From assembly GCF_001524445.2 (NCBI RefSeq), contig NZ_CP013417.1, positions 1,364,001 to 1,428,000 of the forward strand: 64,000 nucleotides of DNA, written 5' to 3'. Of the stretch, positions 23,922 to 32,230 are shown in pieces; position 1 is the stretch's first letter, and each line of letters starts with the position of its first letter. The position numbers and the translations under genes are program-made. This DNA comes from Burkholderia savannae (GTDB lineage: Bacteria > Pseudomonadota > Gammaproteobacteria > Burkholderiales > Burkholderiaceae). The notes beneath the pieces were generated by a model. That model searched no databases, was not told the DNA's origin, and saw nothing but the letters and a program-made list of their open reading frames with translations.

Positions 23922-24738
23922 GAGACGGTTTCAAAAAGGGCCCCTGGGGCTGTTAACTTTCGCGGCGAGCTGTTAACCTCAGGCATCGGAACAACCGAGA
24001 CCGAGGAGATGGCCAAGCCGATCATCGACGACGAATTGTGGACACTGATCGAACCGCTGCTGCCGCGACCCAAGCCGCGGCGCGAGAAGAACCCAGGGCG
24101 CCTGCCGGTTTCGAATCGCGCTGCGTTGACTGGCATCCTGTTTGTCCTCAAGACCGGACTGTGCTGGCGCGACCTGCCTGCCGAGATGGGTTGCGGCTCG
24201 GGCGTGACATGTTGGCGACGGTTACGCGACTGGCAGGCCGCAGACGTATGGGATCGCTTGCACGAGCTGCTTCTTGCGAAGCTGCGAGCAGCAGACCAGA
24301 TCGACTTCTCTCGAGCTGCGATCGATTCATCCTCGATCCGTGCCGTTGGGGCGGGCCAAAAACTGGGCCAAACCCTACCGATCGTGCGCGACCCGGTTCC
24401 AAGCACCACATCGTCACCGACGCCAACGGCACCCCGCTCGCCGCGATCCTGACCGGCGCGAACGTCAACGACGTCACGCAGTTGCTGCCGCTGATCGACG
24501 CGATTCCGCCGATTCGTGGATTGCGTGGCCACCCATTGCAGAGACCGCGTGTGGTCTACGCCGATCGCGGTTACGACTCCGAGCGACATCGACGCGCGTT
24601 GCGCGATCGCAGTATCGAGCCCGTGATCGCCAAGCGCCGTACCGAACATGGCAGCGGCCTTGGCAAATATCGCTGGGTCGTCGAGCGCACGCATGCCTGG
24701 CTGCATCACTTCCGTCGCCTCCGTAAACACTGGTAAGG
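23922..24738 (+). mobile_element. IS5-family (IS427-like) element, right end lost
   Basis: Starts with the inverted-repeat-like GAGACGGTTTCAAAAAG at 23922 and contains a DDE transposase. The right end cannot be found: the transposase stops early and the sequence changes to a dispersed repeat at 24739. It is therefore a truncated, probably immobile copy. Confidence 0.75.
24009..24736 (+). pseudogene. IS5-family transposase, two frames, 3'-truncated
   Basis: Frame one (24009-24452) gives the N-terminal half (I-I-D-D-E-L-W-T-L-I-E-P-L-L-P, G-L-C-W-R-D-L-P, A-I-D-S-S-S-I-R-A-V-G-A-G). The catalytic half continues in the -1 frame: D-R-A-R-P-G-S-K-H-H, V-Y-A-D-R-G-Y-D, and R-Y-R/K-W-V-V-E-R-T. The join lies at CCAAAAAC (24356-24363), where members of this IS group use or tolerate -1 shifting. 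The protein ends at F-R-R-L-R-K-H-W, about 30 residues short of relatives, so it is likely inactive. Confidence 0.8.
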
Positions 24739-24809
24739 TATCTGACCGAGGGCGGTGGTGTATGCAAATGGCCGCTCCGGGTTGGCATCGGGCGGCCGAA
24801 TGCGGCCAC
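24739..24809 (+). repeat. Dispersed repeat, copy A
   Basis: The first 42 bases (24739-24780) are identical to 31910-31951, and similarity continues for about 25 more bases with a 3-base indel. The unit contains a stem TGGCCGC...GCGGCCA. It starts exactly where the IS5-type transposase loses its 3' end. Copy B cuts the PIN gene end in the same way. Confidence 0.85.
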
Positions 24810-25031
24810 CTACGGTCGTTCGGCCGAGTTCTCCAGATGACATTCCAGCGTCTCCTTTGCTCGAGCATCAGATTCTCTTTCGCTAGCCGCTGGGCTGCCG
24901 GCTCGATGAGATAACATATTCCTCCTCGACCGTCGGAAATGAATCTATATGGGTCCGATTATGTGTGTTCGTATGCGATCTCCGAACGATCGCGAGGTAA
25001 TACCCACTTCCTTTACCAATCGAGAAGCCCC

Positions 25032-26135
25032 ATGGACATTTACGACATACTTGAGAACGCGCCTCTCTTTGTCACTAGCGAGCCCGCCCGATCCTGTCTG
25101 CTTGCTCTTGAACGATTTCTCTCGGAAAACTCCGTAGTTTTGTCGGCGATAGATCAAAAATTTTCTGCGCATAGCGCGATAAGGTGGGGGCTTCCGCTAA
25201 CCTTCATTGAACCCAATGCCTTTTCTCGAACACCATTCCTTTCCCGCTTCGCAAAACCCTTCTCATTACAGGGCGAATTGAATATAGACGACTTCTCCGA
25301 GCTTCAGGCTGCGAGTTTGTTGTTAGGAGTCGGTGCAGCGTCAGTTGAGCCTGTGGGGCGGACTCACGAAAAAACTCATGATCTCAACGTGACTATACTG
25401 AATGAACCAATAGAAGTTGAAGTCACTCGCTCTCAAAAAAAGGCCAAACATATCGAGCTATCTCAGCAAGCCACAGAAATTGCGAGCCACCTACATTCCA
25501 TTGCAAGACCGTTTGATCTAGTGGTGCACTTGCTAGATATTCTCACACCAGAAACAAGAACCCGCCTTTATCATGCTGCGAATACGATTGGGAGCGAGGA
25601 CATGATAAATGAGGAAAGCTCGTGGCACCTCAGAAGCAAACCTATAGCCCGCGCCCCTCACGAAATCTTCACAGCCGGCGAGAAGGAGGAAACACCCGAC
25701 TGGTGGCCCACTGATGCGGTTAAATTGTTCACGCTAAGTCAAACACTTGCAGGCCCCGAGGCTAAAGAAGCTCCGCCAAGAGTGAAGGTCTGTTACACAG
25801 CTCCCTTTTCGGGGTATTTGAATTCAGCAAAGAAGAAAGCACGGAATTTCCAAGGGACGGTCGGAAATCCATATCTCGTGGTCATTGACGCCAACAACCT
25901 TCCGAATCCGTTTGATGCGTTTCAGGAGGGTCTTAATCCGCTCTTTCCGCGATGGAGACATATTTCCGGTGTAATCGTCTTCGAAGATTATCGAACGACT
26001 GACGAAATAGGTTGGACATTGCAGCTATATAGAAATCCTTTTGCCAACCGCCCGCTGCCGGCAGGCTTTTTGGGAGGCGCTGCCGCAAGCGGAGCCGGCC
26101 CAAGCAGATTAGTCAGAAGCCAATCGAAGACATAA
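25032..26135 (+). CDS. Orphan protein with possible PD-(D/E)xK-like motif
   Basis: 367 residues, not recognised. ATG at 25032 (M-D-I-Y-D-I-L-E) is favoured over an upstream in-frame start because composition and spacing fit better; ribosome binding site weak. After a helical N-terminal half come E-L-N-I-D-D-F and L-L-L-G-V-G, then a strand pair H-D-L-N-V-T-I-L / I-E-V-E-V-T-R followed by a long basic helix. This resembles the D...E-x-(K/T) hairpin of restriction-like nucleases, though the lysine is replaced. The C-terminal part has alternating hydrophobic strands. Low G+C, bounded by insertion sequences. Confidence 0.6.
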   Translation: MDIYDILENAPLFVTSEPARSCLLALERFLSENSVVLSAIDQKFSAHSAIRWGLPLTFIEPNAFSRTPFLSRFAKPFSLQGELNIDDFSELQAASLLLGVGAASVEPVGRTHEKTHDLNVTILNEPIEVEVTRSQKKAKHIELSQQATEIASHLHSIARPFDLVVHLLDILTPETRTRLYHAANTIGSEDMINEESSWHLRSKPIARAPHEIFTAGEKEETPDWWPTDAVKLFTLSQTLAGPEAKEAPPRVKVCYTAPFSGYLNSAKKKARNFQGTVGNPYLVVIDANNLPNPFDAFQEGLNPLFPRWRHISGVIVFEDYRTTDEIGWTLQLYRNPFANRPLPAGFLGGAAASGAGPSRLVRSQSKT

Positions 26136-26380
26136 CGAACTCCTGTCAGACGTTCGCGGACAGACCCAGCGGATGACCGTGAGATTCTCAGATCGGCCAT
26201 TGACGTCCCTGTGACCCGAATGGTAGTTCCGGGTCGGGTTCGGCCGACGGAATCAGGCGGCAGTCGGCCATGAACGGCCCTTCGCGGTCGCATGGCGACC
26301 GTCTATTGATAAGCTACGCGCTGGGCCCGTCGAAGGAAGACGCGGACACCATCACCCACTTGGCACCAGTGCACTTGGCG
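26136..26380. other. Spacer before IS66 element
   Basis: No gene seen. It holds several short imperfect inverted repeats rich in GGCCGA/TCGGCC. The end (to 26388) is the left copy of the IS66 target duplication. Confidence 0.4.
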
Positions 26381-26388
26381 AAGTGAAC
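26381..26388. repeat. IS66 target site duplication, copy 1
   Basis: AAGTGAAC here and at 29374-29381, flanking the element. Eight bases is the known duplication size for the IS66 family. Confidence 0.9.
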
Positions 26389-26425
26389 GTAAGCGCTAAA
26401 TCCGCCACACGTCGTTAGGTGACGT

Positions 26426-26467
26426 GTTACCGGGTAACATGTTTCGAATCGATAGTTACCGGGTAAC
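26426..26467 (+). promoter_or_regulatory. Two GTTACCGGGTAAC palindromes
   Basis: Two perfect 13-bp palindromes at 26426-26438 and 26455-26467, centres 29 bp apart, just upstream of the 86-residue gene. A related copy (GTTACTCGGTAAC) lies in the gene at 26621-26633 and another (GTTACCCGGTAAC) after it at 26751-26763, overlapping the tnpC stop. Spacing and symmetry suit operator sites for the gene's own product. Confidence 0.75.
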
Positions 26468-26481
26468 GAAGGAGATGCGAG

Positions 26482-26742
26482 ATGACGCAAACGACGGCGC
26501 AGCGGCAGGCGGCTTATCGGGCAAGGCGCGAGACGGCAGGCAAGGACGGCAACGGTGATCGACGTCTGGATATGTGGATGAGCACGGAAGCGTATCTTGC
26601 TCTGACGCGGTTAGCTCGCCGTTACTCGGTAACGAAGCGCCAGATGCTGGAACGGTTGATCGCGCGGGCAGACGACGCGATTGTGCGCCGACTCGATCCC
26701 GATTCGGAACAGTGGGACCAATACTTCGGCCCAGCGCGGTAG
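26482..26742 (+). CDS. Ribbon-helix-helix-like regulator inside IS66 element
   Basis: 86 residues. A basic start (Q-R-Q-A-A-Y-R-A-R-R) leads to R-R-L-D-M-W-M-S, a short strand, then two helices (T-E-A-Y-L-A-L-T-R-L-A-R-R-Y and T-K-R-Q-M-L-E-R-L-I) separated by a turn: the ribbon-helix-helix DNA-binding pattern. AAGGAGATGCGAG precedes the ATG. It is transcribed toward tnpC from a region with two palindromes. Probably an autoregulator that also limits transposition; not a standard IS66 gene. Confidence 0.75.
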   Translation: MTQTTAQRQAAYRARRETAGKDGNGDRRLDMWMSTEAYLALTRLARRYSVTKRQMLERLIARADDAIVRRLDPDSEQWDQYFGPAR

Positions 26743-26751
26743 CGATCGGAG

Positions 26752-28374
26752 TTACCCGGTAACGGCTTGCTGTCGAGCGAAGTTGAACGGTAGCAGGTCG
26801 CTAATATCGGCATCCGGTGCGCGCTGCGGCAATTCGGTCAGCACGTGCAGCAGATAGGCATGGGGATCGACGCCACAGGCTCGACACGTGAGCATCAGGC
26901 TGTAGACCATCGCGCTCGCTTTCGCGCCGTCGACCGTATCGCTGAAGAGCCACGACTTTCTCGCCGTGGCAAACGGCCTGATGTCGCGTTCGATGACGTT
27001 GTTGTCTATTGCAAACCGGCCATCGTCCACATAGCGACTCAGGTAAGGCCATTGCCGGAGACAGTAGCCGATCGCCTCGCCTAGCAGGCTCTTGGGCAGA
27101 ACCTTCGGCGCGAGCTCGTCGAGCCAACTCTTGAAGGCGTTTAGCAACGGCACGCTGTGCTGTTGGCGCAAGCGGTACCGGTAATCGGCCAGCGTCTCGC
27201 CTTCGGGCAACGTCTGTTTGGCGAGCGTCTCGACCTGGTACAGCGCCTGGAAGAATTCGAGCGCCTTCGTGATGCGGGGGCTCGGTTTGTTCTTCTGCCC
27301 CTTGAGCGCATCCGTGAACATCCGGCGTCCATGCGCAAGGCATCCGAGGTGCGTGGCCGATTTGACCGTCCGCCACGCAGGCCAGCCGTCCGTCATCAGC
27401 GTGCCCGCGTAGTCTCCGAGGAACTCCTTCGGGTACTGCTGGCCACGCCCCGGCTGGTACTCAAACAGCACCACCGGCTGCTCGCTATCCTCCGCGCTTC
27501 GGTAGACCCACATGTATGACTTGTCCTGCGCGTTTCGGCCGTTCTCCTTCAGGACCTGGACGGTGGTCTCGTCGCCGTGAATCAGCCACTGGCTGAGCAG
27601 AATCTTCTTGAGCGCCTTGAACAGGCGCGTGTAGTGAAGCTCGGCGGGGCGGATGATCCAGTTCGCCAGCGTACCGCGGCTGACTGCGATATTCGAGCGT
27701 GCGAGCACGTCTTCCATCCGGTACAGCGGCGTGCCGTCGACATACTTGCCGGCCGTGACGGCGGCGATCATCGATGCACTGGCGTGACTACCCGGCAAGG
27801 GCTGCGCCGGCATCGGCGCGACCACGATCGGTGTGTGCGTGCCGTGACGCTCGCAGTGCCGACACGCGTACTTGAAACGCGCGTGCTGCAGCACCGAGAC
27901 CTTGACCTGCATGTGCAACTGTTCGCTGATTTCCTCGCCCATCCGATGCATTGCCTTGCTGCAGCACGGGCAGATCTTCTGGTCTTCGGGCAGGTCGTAC
28001 TCGATTCGCTCGCGCGGCAGGTCCGCGGGCAGCGGTTTGCGGCCACGCTTGCGCGGTTCAGGCTGGCCGGGTTCCGGCAACCCGGTATCGGGCAACGTCA
28101 GCGGCTCGCCGTCGTCCTCCTCGGCCGGCTCAGCGTGGGCTGCCTCTTCGGCCTCGTTGAACACGCGGTCGCGGCGCTTCTCGCTCTTCGGCGCGTACTG
28201 TCGGGCCAACGCGAGACGATATTGCTCTTCCAGCGCATCCAGGCGCTTGGTCAATTCGTCGATCCTGGCGTCACGCTCGGCAATGACCTGAGCATCGGCC
28301 GCCACCCGCTCCTCCAGCTTGTGGATATAGGCCTTGGCGGTGCGCGGAAGTCGGGGGAGATTGGGAGGGGACAT
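26752..28374 (-). CDS. tnpC: IS66 transposase TnpC
   Basis: About 540 residues from ATG 28374. A leucine-rich coiled coil (L-T-K-R-L-D-A-L-E-E-Q-Y) and C-x-x-C zinc motif (K-I-C-P-C-C-S-K-A, C-R-H-C-E-R-H) precede the DDE core (W-L-I-H-G-D-E-T-T, M-T-D-G-W-P-A-W, V-I-E-R-D-I-R). Full length for the family. The stop codon falls within one of the GTTACC-type palindromes. Confidence 0.95.
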   Translation of the reverse strand: MSPPNLPRLPRTAKAYIHKLEERVAADAQVIAERDARIDELTKRLDALEEQYRLALARQYAPKSEKRRDRVFNEAEEAAHAEPAEEDDGEPLTLPDTGLPEPGQPEPRKRGRKPLPADLPRERIEYDLPEDQKICPCCSKAMHRMGEEISEQLHMQVKVSVLQHARFKYACRHCERHGTHTPIVVAPMPAQPLPGSHASASMIAAVTAGKYVDGTPLYRMEDVLARSNIAVSRGTLANWIIRPAELHYTRLFKALKKILLSQWLIHGDETTVQVLKENGRNAQDKSYMWVYRSAEDSEQPVVLFEYQPGRGQQYPKEFLGDYAGTLMTDGWPAWRTVKSATHLGCLAHGRRMFTDALKGQKNKPSPRITKALEFFQALYQVETLAKQTLPEGETLADYRYRLRQQHSVPLLNAFKSWLDELAPKVLPKSLLGEAIGYCLRQWPYLSRYVDDGRFAIDNNVIERDIRPFATARKSWLFSDTVDGAKASAMVYSLMLTCRACGVDPHAYLLHVLTELPQRAPDADISDLLPFNFARQQAVTG

Positions 28375-28473
28375 GCGCTCAACGATAGCGAAACGCAGAG
28401 CCAAATAGGTTTACGCGAATTTGTAACAGCTAAAGCCGCCGTTGTTTACTGGCAACAGCGGCGATACCCTGCT

Positions 28474-28827
28474 TCAGTTCGTGTGGCAGTACTGCCGCGC
28501 TGGGTGGCGGCGCACGGCGTCGATATCGACGCCGTCGAGCAGCAGGTGAAGCTGCTCGGCCGTCAGTTCGATCACGGCTTGCTGACGGCGGGGCCAAACG
28601 AAACGGTCGGCCTCGAGGCGTTTCAATAGGAGCCAGAATCCGGCCCGGTCATACAGCAGAAGCTTCACGCGATCGCGTTTGCGGTTGTGGAACGCGAAGA
28701 CGGCTCGCGCAAGCGGATCGAGCAGCATCGACTGCTCGACCAGCGCGACGAGGCTGTTGATGCCGGCGCGGAAGTCGATGGGCTCGCGGTGCAGGTAGAT
28801 CTGCAGGTCCGCGTCGAAGCGGAACAT
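28474..28827 (-). CDS. tnpB: IS66 accessory protein TnpB
   Basis: 117 residues. Contains Y-L-H-R-E-P-I-D-F-R-A-G-I-N-S-L and F-H-N-R-K-R-D-R-V-K-L-L-L-Y-D, invariant in IS66 Orf2/TnpB. The ATG overlaps the tnpA stop by one base, giving translational coupling. It is required for transposition in several IS66 elements, role unclear. Confidence 0.95.
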   Translation of the reverse strand: MFRFDADLQIYLHREPIDFRAGINSLVALVEQSMLLDPLARAVFAFHNRKRDRVKLLLYDRAGFWLLLKRLEADRFVWPRRQQAVIELTAEQLHLLLDGVDIDAVRRHPARQYCHTN

Positions 28828-29288
28828 CAGCGTGCCCCCAACGCTTCGATCATCGCCTTCACGAGAGCGCCATCGTGTGCGGCGCATTCGAGCTGTAGCG
28901 TTACGCCGTTGGGCAACTGCGCTGATAGTCGCGCCGGCGTCATTGCCTTCGCCGCTTCGTACCTGTGTGACGTTCGCCGTACGTTCACCGGCTCGGGGTT
29001 CGTGCGCACCGGTGCCACCTCGTTGATCGGAACGACCGGCACGAATGCCGATGGCAAGGGCTCGACGCACGCCGTCACAGCAGCATTCGCGCGTTCGCGC
29101 AATTGAATCCACTTATGCAGCTGGTTCGCGTTCACACCCGCCTTCAACGCCAGTCCGGCAATTGACGCGCCCGGCTGCAGGCAGGCTTCAATCAGCTTGC
29201 GCTTACCCTCGGCGTCAAACCTGCGCTTGCCCGTCGCGGTCACGCCGGTCACCCGCAGTGGCAGGAAATCAACTTCGTTCTGTGTCAT
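28827..29288 (-). CDS. tnpA: IS66 accessory protein TnpA
   Basis: About 153 residues from ATG 29288. It carries a helix-turn-helix (K-R-K-L-I-E-A-C-L-Q-P-G-A-S-I and A-G-V-N-A-N-Q-L-H-K-W-I) like IS3 OrfA/IS66 Orf1 proteins, followed by a proline-rich spacer and L-E-C-A-A-H-D at the end. First gene of the three-gene IS operon, 85 bases from the left end. Confidence 0.93.
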   Translation of the reverse strand: MTQNEVDFLPLRVTGVTATGKRRFDAEGKRKLIEACLQPGASIAGLALKAGVNANQLHKWIQLRERANAAVTACVEPLPSAFVPVVPINEVAPVRTNPEPVNVRRTSHRYEAAKAMTPARLSAQLPNGVTLQLECAAHDGALVKAMIEALGAR

Positions 29289-29373
29289 CGGTTGCGTCCG
29301 CAAGTTGTAGTTGCGGACGCAAGCCTGCGCTCGTTCAGCTTTCGATTCTAGGTGGGGTTAAATTCGCGCTTAC

Positions 29374-29381
29374 AAGTGAAC
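29374..29381. repeat. IS66 target site duplication, copy 2
   Basis: AAGTGAAC, identical to 26381-26388. Confidence 0.9.
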
Positions 29382-29398
29382 GGCAAAGGGGCGTGACT

Positions 29399-30283
29399 CT
29401 ATTGACCCGAGATAGCTTTCAGGAATAGATCCGCAGGCGCAGACTGATCGGCTGACGGCTTACCGCTACCGGGTTGATATGTCGCGTACGTGACAGTGCC
29501 ATCCCCCGGCAATTTCTCGATGACGTACACCGTCCCGTCTGCCAGCGCAGGCAACGTGCCCACCTTAAGGTCGGAGACGGACATTGGAGGCTTGGGTGAG
29601 GGGCCCTTGGTCTGATTGCCGAATATATGAACCAAAGCTCGATCTAGCGAGCAATCCTTGTGGAAGGCCTTTATCTTCGCGACCTCGACTGACGGAATGA
29701 TTTTGATTTCGTCTTGCTGGCTCAGCGTTGCGGCATACGTCGCGTATTGCTTGTAATAAGTGTCATCGACCGCTTGAGCAATCAATTGAGCAGTTTCCTT
29801 TGCATAGACGTCGGTGTCGATCGCCAATCGCGTGCCAGACGTAAATGTCGCACCAGCGGTCAATGCATGGATAGTATTGACGGGCGTAAACGCCGTCGCC
29901 ATCGCATTCAAGGCAGTCGTAACGATGTCGAACGCCGCGTCGTTGGCTCGCTGCCCGGCCGAAAGCGAGCCGATAAACGCATCGCATTTTTGGGCCGAAT
30001 CAGCCAGCACTGCGCCCACATAGTCCCGTTTGTGATGGTCGGCGATGGGATCATCGAAATGTGCAGGCACCGGGCTCCCCTTAGCGTCATTCGTCGCCGG
30101 GATCACCGCTTTTTTTTGCATGTCACTTAGGTCGCCATATACGTTCTTCAGGGAAATTGGCTGAGCGGCAGTCAAAAGCGCACCGTCAGCCTGCGCCTTC
30201 CGAATTACCGCATTGATACCGCAGCCCCCGAGTGAACCACAAAGAAAGATAATTGCAAAAACTAAGGAAGCAAATCGAAACAT
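29399..30283 (-). CDS. Lipoprotein, unknown
   Basis: 294 residues. A signal peptide (L-V-F-A-I-I-F-L-C-G-S) ends in the lipobox L-G-G-C, so it is a lipid-anchored envelope protein. The mature part is alanine-rich and helical, with a conserved-looking C-terminal strand region (T-V-Y-V-I-E-K-L-P-G-D-G). Not assigned to a family. G+C is lower than core genes. It lies next to the IS66 insertion, with its promoter side facing the repeat-containing gap at 30284. Confidence 0.7.
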   Translation of the reverse strand: MFRFASLVFAIIFLCGSLGGCGINAVIRKAQADGALLTAAQPISLKNVYGDLSDMQKKAVIPATNDAKGSPVPAHFDDPIADHHKRDYVGAVLADSAQKCDAFIGSLSAGQRANDAAFDIVTTALNAMATAFTPVNTIHALTAGATFTSGTRLAIDTDVYAKETAQLIAQAVDDTYYKQYATYAATLSQQDEIKIIPSVEVAKIKAFHKDCSLDRALVHIFGNQTKGPSPKPPMSVSDLKVGTLPALADGTVYVIEKLPGDGTVTYATYQPGSGKPSADQSAPADLFLKAISGQ

Positions 30284-30874
30284 TTCATCCCCCAGTTTTT
30301 ATTAATGTCCGGTCGAGGTCAAGCGTTCGCTGCTACTTCTCGGTTTGTGCGGTTTCATTATAGGTAACGACTCTTGAGTGCGCGTACAAGAGTAAGCTTC
30401 TTGGTCTGACCGCTTTTGGCGCTTCCGACTGACTCAAACGGGTCGGTAACGGCCGATCCAAAAGAGGGCGAGCGTAGGTCTTGGCGTAGTTTTGTGCGCC
30501 GAGCCTTGTAAAATAAGTCGCAGGTACTGCTGCATCACTGGCGTATGGCCTGCGAGGACGTCGGTCGACGACGGAGTTTTCATGGGACCGGCAGAAAGTT
30601 ACTTTGGACGCGCGAGTTTACCAGTGGCCCTTGTGCGCCGGTGCGATCTTAGCCATTCGGTCAGTTCTTGTCCCTTGCTTGGAGTGTTGAGAGTCGTCGC
30701 CGCTCCTGCATCGCGATTGGGTCGCAGCGCCGCCGGCCGCATGTTCATTCCCTTTTTATGATCGGCGGATATGAGGGGCACCTACCTTCTGTTTCGGATA
30801 TTTCGAGTTGGTTGCAGTTTCGAATATTTCGATTTATGATGTCGGCACTTTGCTTGACATCACCGAGATAGATC
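30284..30874. other. Intergenic region with diverged repeat (copy 1)
   Basis: No gene supported. Bases 30455-30546 resemble 33467-33560 at roughly two thirds identity (shared GATCC...AAAA..GGGC, TTGGCGTAG, and GCATCA..GGCGT blocks). The end of the gap contains the promoter region of the antitoxin gene, with no strong ribosome binding site. Confidence 0.4.
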
Positions 30875-31336
30875 ATGAACACCACTGTCACTCCTGCGGT
30901 CCTCCCGTCCGAACACGAGGCCGAGCTCGCGCGCGAGTCTCGGCGGAATTTGGTCACGGTCGTGAACAGCCACGCCGAGACTCAGCAGTTTGATTTCAAG
31001 GACGAGAAGGGGGATACGCATACGGTCACGCTCCCGACCTCGGCATTGAGGCTGCTAGACGAGATCCTCCATCAGATCGGAAATGGCAACGCAGTGTCGA
31101 TCATTCCAATCCATGCCGAATTGACGACCCAGCAAGCCGCCGACCTTCTGAATGTCTCGCGTCCGTACCTAGTTCAACTTCTTGAGCAGGGCGAGATCCC
31201 ATTCCGGAAGGTAAATACGCATCGACGCGTGATGTATCTGGATCTGATTCAGTACAAAAACAAGATCGATGCGAACCGTCTCGACGCGCTAGCTGAACTG
31301 ACGGCCCAGGCGCAAGAACTTGGAATGGGATATTGA
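30875..31336 (+). CDS. HTH-type antitoxin of PIN toxin pair
   Basis: 153 residues. The second half has an excisionase-like helix-turn-helix (L-T-T-Q-Q-A-A-D-L-L-N-V-S-R-P-Y-L-V-Q-L-L) with V-N-T-H-R-R-V-M-Y-L-D-L, the signature of this DNA-binding antitoxin class; the first half is a beta-rich region that probably wraps the toxin. It precedes a PIN-domain gene by four bases, the usual antitoxin-toxin order, and should repress the operon. Confidence 0.85.
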   Translation: MNTTVTPAVLPSEHEAELARESRRNLVTVVNSHAETQQFDFKDEKGDTHTVTLPTSALRLLDEILHQIGNGNAVSIIPIHAELTTQQAADLLNVSRPYLVQLLEQGEIPFRKVNTHRRVMYLDLIQYKNKIDANRLDALAELTAQAQELGMGY

Positions 31337-31340
31337 TTGG

Positions 31341-31916
31341 ATGTCGTCGAACTTTACCGTTGTCTACGATGCGTGCGTCCTATATCCGGCTCCGTTGCGC
31401 GACTTGTTGATGCATCTCGCGCTGACGGACCTGTACCGCGCGCGTTGGACCGATATGATTCATGACGAGTGGACTAGGAATTTGCTCGCGAAGCGAACCG
31501 ACCTGAAACCCGAGGCGATCCAGCGTACGCGGGAACTGATGGACATGCATGTTCGCGACGCGAAAGTTGAAAACTATGAGCATCTGATCGAGGTGATCGA
31601 GTTGCCCGACCCTGACGACCGTCATGTCGTCGCGGCGGCCATGCATGCTGGGGCGGAACTCATCGTCACGATGAACATCAAGGATTTTCCCAAGGAGCGG
31701 GTCGCAAAGTACAACGTGTCGGCGCAGCATCCCGACGACTTTATCGTCGACTTGTGGGACTTGAACAAGCACAAGGTGATGGAGGCGGTCGCGCGACATC
31801 GCAAGTCGATGAGGAGTCCGCCGAAGTCAGTGGCAGACTATCTCGACACGATGGCCAGCCAAGGTCTCGTACAGACGGTTGACGCGCTGCGGCCGTATGC
31901 GCCTTGGGCTATCTGA
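31341..31916 (+). CDS. PIN-domain toxin (VapC-like, large form), end altered
   Basis: About 191 residues from ATG 31341. The N-terminal V-V-Y-D-A-C-V-L-Y-P-A-P holds the first catalytic aspartate, and the middle P-D-P-D-D-R-H-V-V-A-A-A with V-T-M-N-I-K-D-F-P supplies the others, as in PIN ribonucleases. The C-terminal 90 residues follow the larger PIN_3-type proteins. The stop TGA lies within the dispersed repeat (copy B starts at 31910), so the last few residues may be replaced. Confidence 0.85.
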   Translation: MSSNFTVVYDACVLYPAPLRDLLMHLALTDLYRARWTDMIHDEWTRNLLAKRTDLKPEAIQRTRELMDMHVRDAKVENYEHLIEVIELPDPDDRHVVAAAMHAGAELIVTMNIKDFPKERVAKYNVSAQHPDDFIVDLWDLNKHKVMEAVARHRKSMRSPPKSVADYLDTMASQGLVQTVDALRPYAPWAI

Positions 31917-31976
31917 CCGAGGGCGGTGGTGTATGCAAATGGCCGCTCCGGGGCATCGGACGGCCGAATGCGGCCA
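31910..31976 (+). repeat. Dispersed repeat, copy B
   Basis: Bases 31910-31951 are identical to 24739-24780, same orientation. Like copy A, its left edge meets the end of an open frame. Confidence 0.85.
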
Positions 31977-32230
31977 TCAAGCGTCGTTGACATTCGTAGG
32001 AGCTACGACGTTTAGACGTCGGTTCCATCCCGCAACGGGTCATTGGATTGGCAACGACGAACGCTCTTTCGTCACCTCCAGATTGAGGAGGCGGTGTCTC
32101 CACACCCGCTGGGTGCGTTCCTAACCCCCGCCGCGCCGCATTGAGAGGTGGCCGCGCAAATTCGGACAGTCGGGTAAGTGGAATGCCCGGGGCCTGAGCC
32201 AGCGATAATGCAGGCAAAGGAACCGGAAAG

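Larger units (their letters stand above)
26389..29373 (-). mobile_element. IS66-family insertion sequence with passenger gene
   Basis: 2,985 bp. Both ends begin GTAAGCGC (26389 on plus strand; 29373 on minus strand, GTAAGCGCGAATTTAACCCC) and are flanked by an exact 8-bp duplication. It holds tnpA, tnpB and tnpC on the minus strand, all apparently intact, plus an opposing 86-residue gene between tnpC and the right end. Copy-and-paste activity is plausible. Confidence 0.93.

Noticed and set aside
26482..26742. Antitoxin of a toxin-antitoxin pair in IS66
   Set aside because: No toxin-sized gene accompanies it; palindromes and position fit an autoregulator better.
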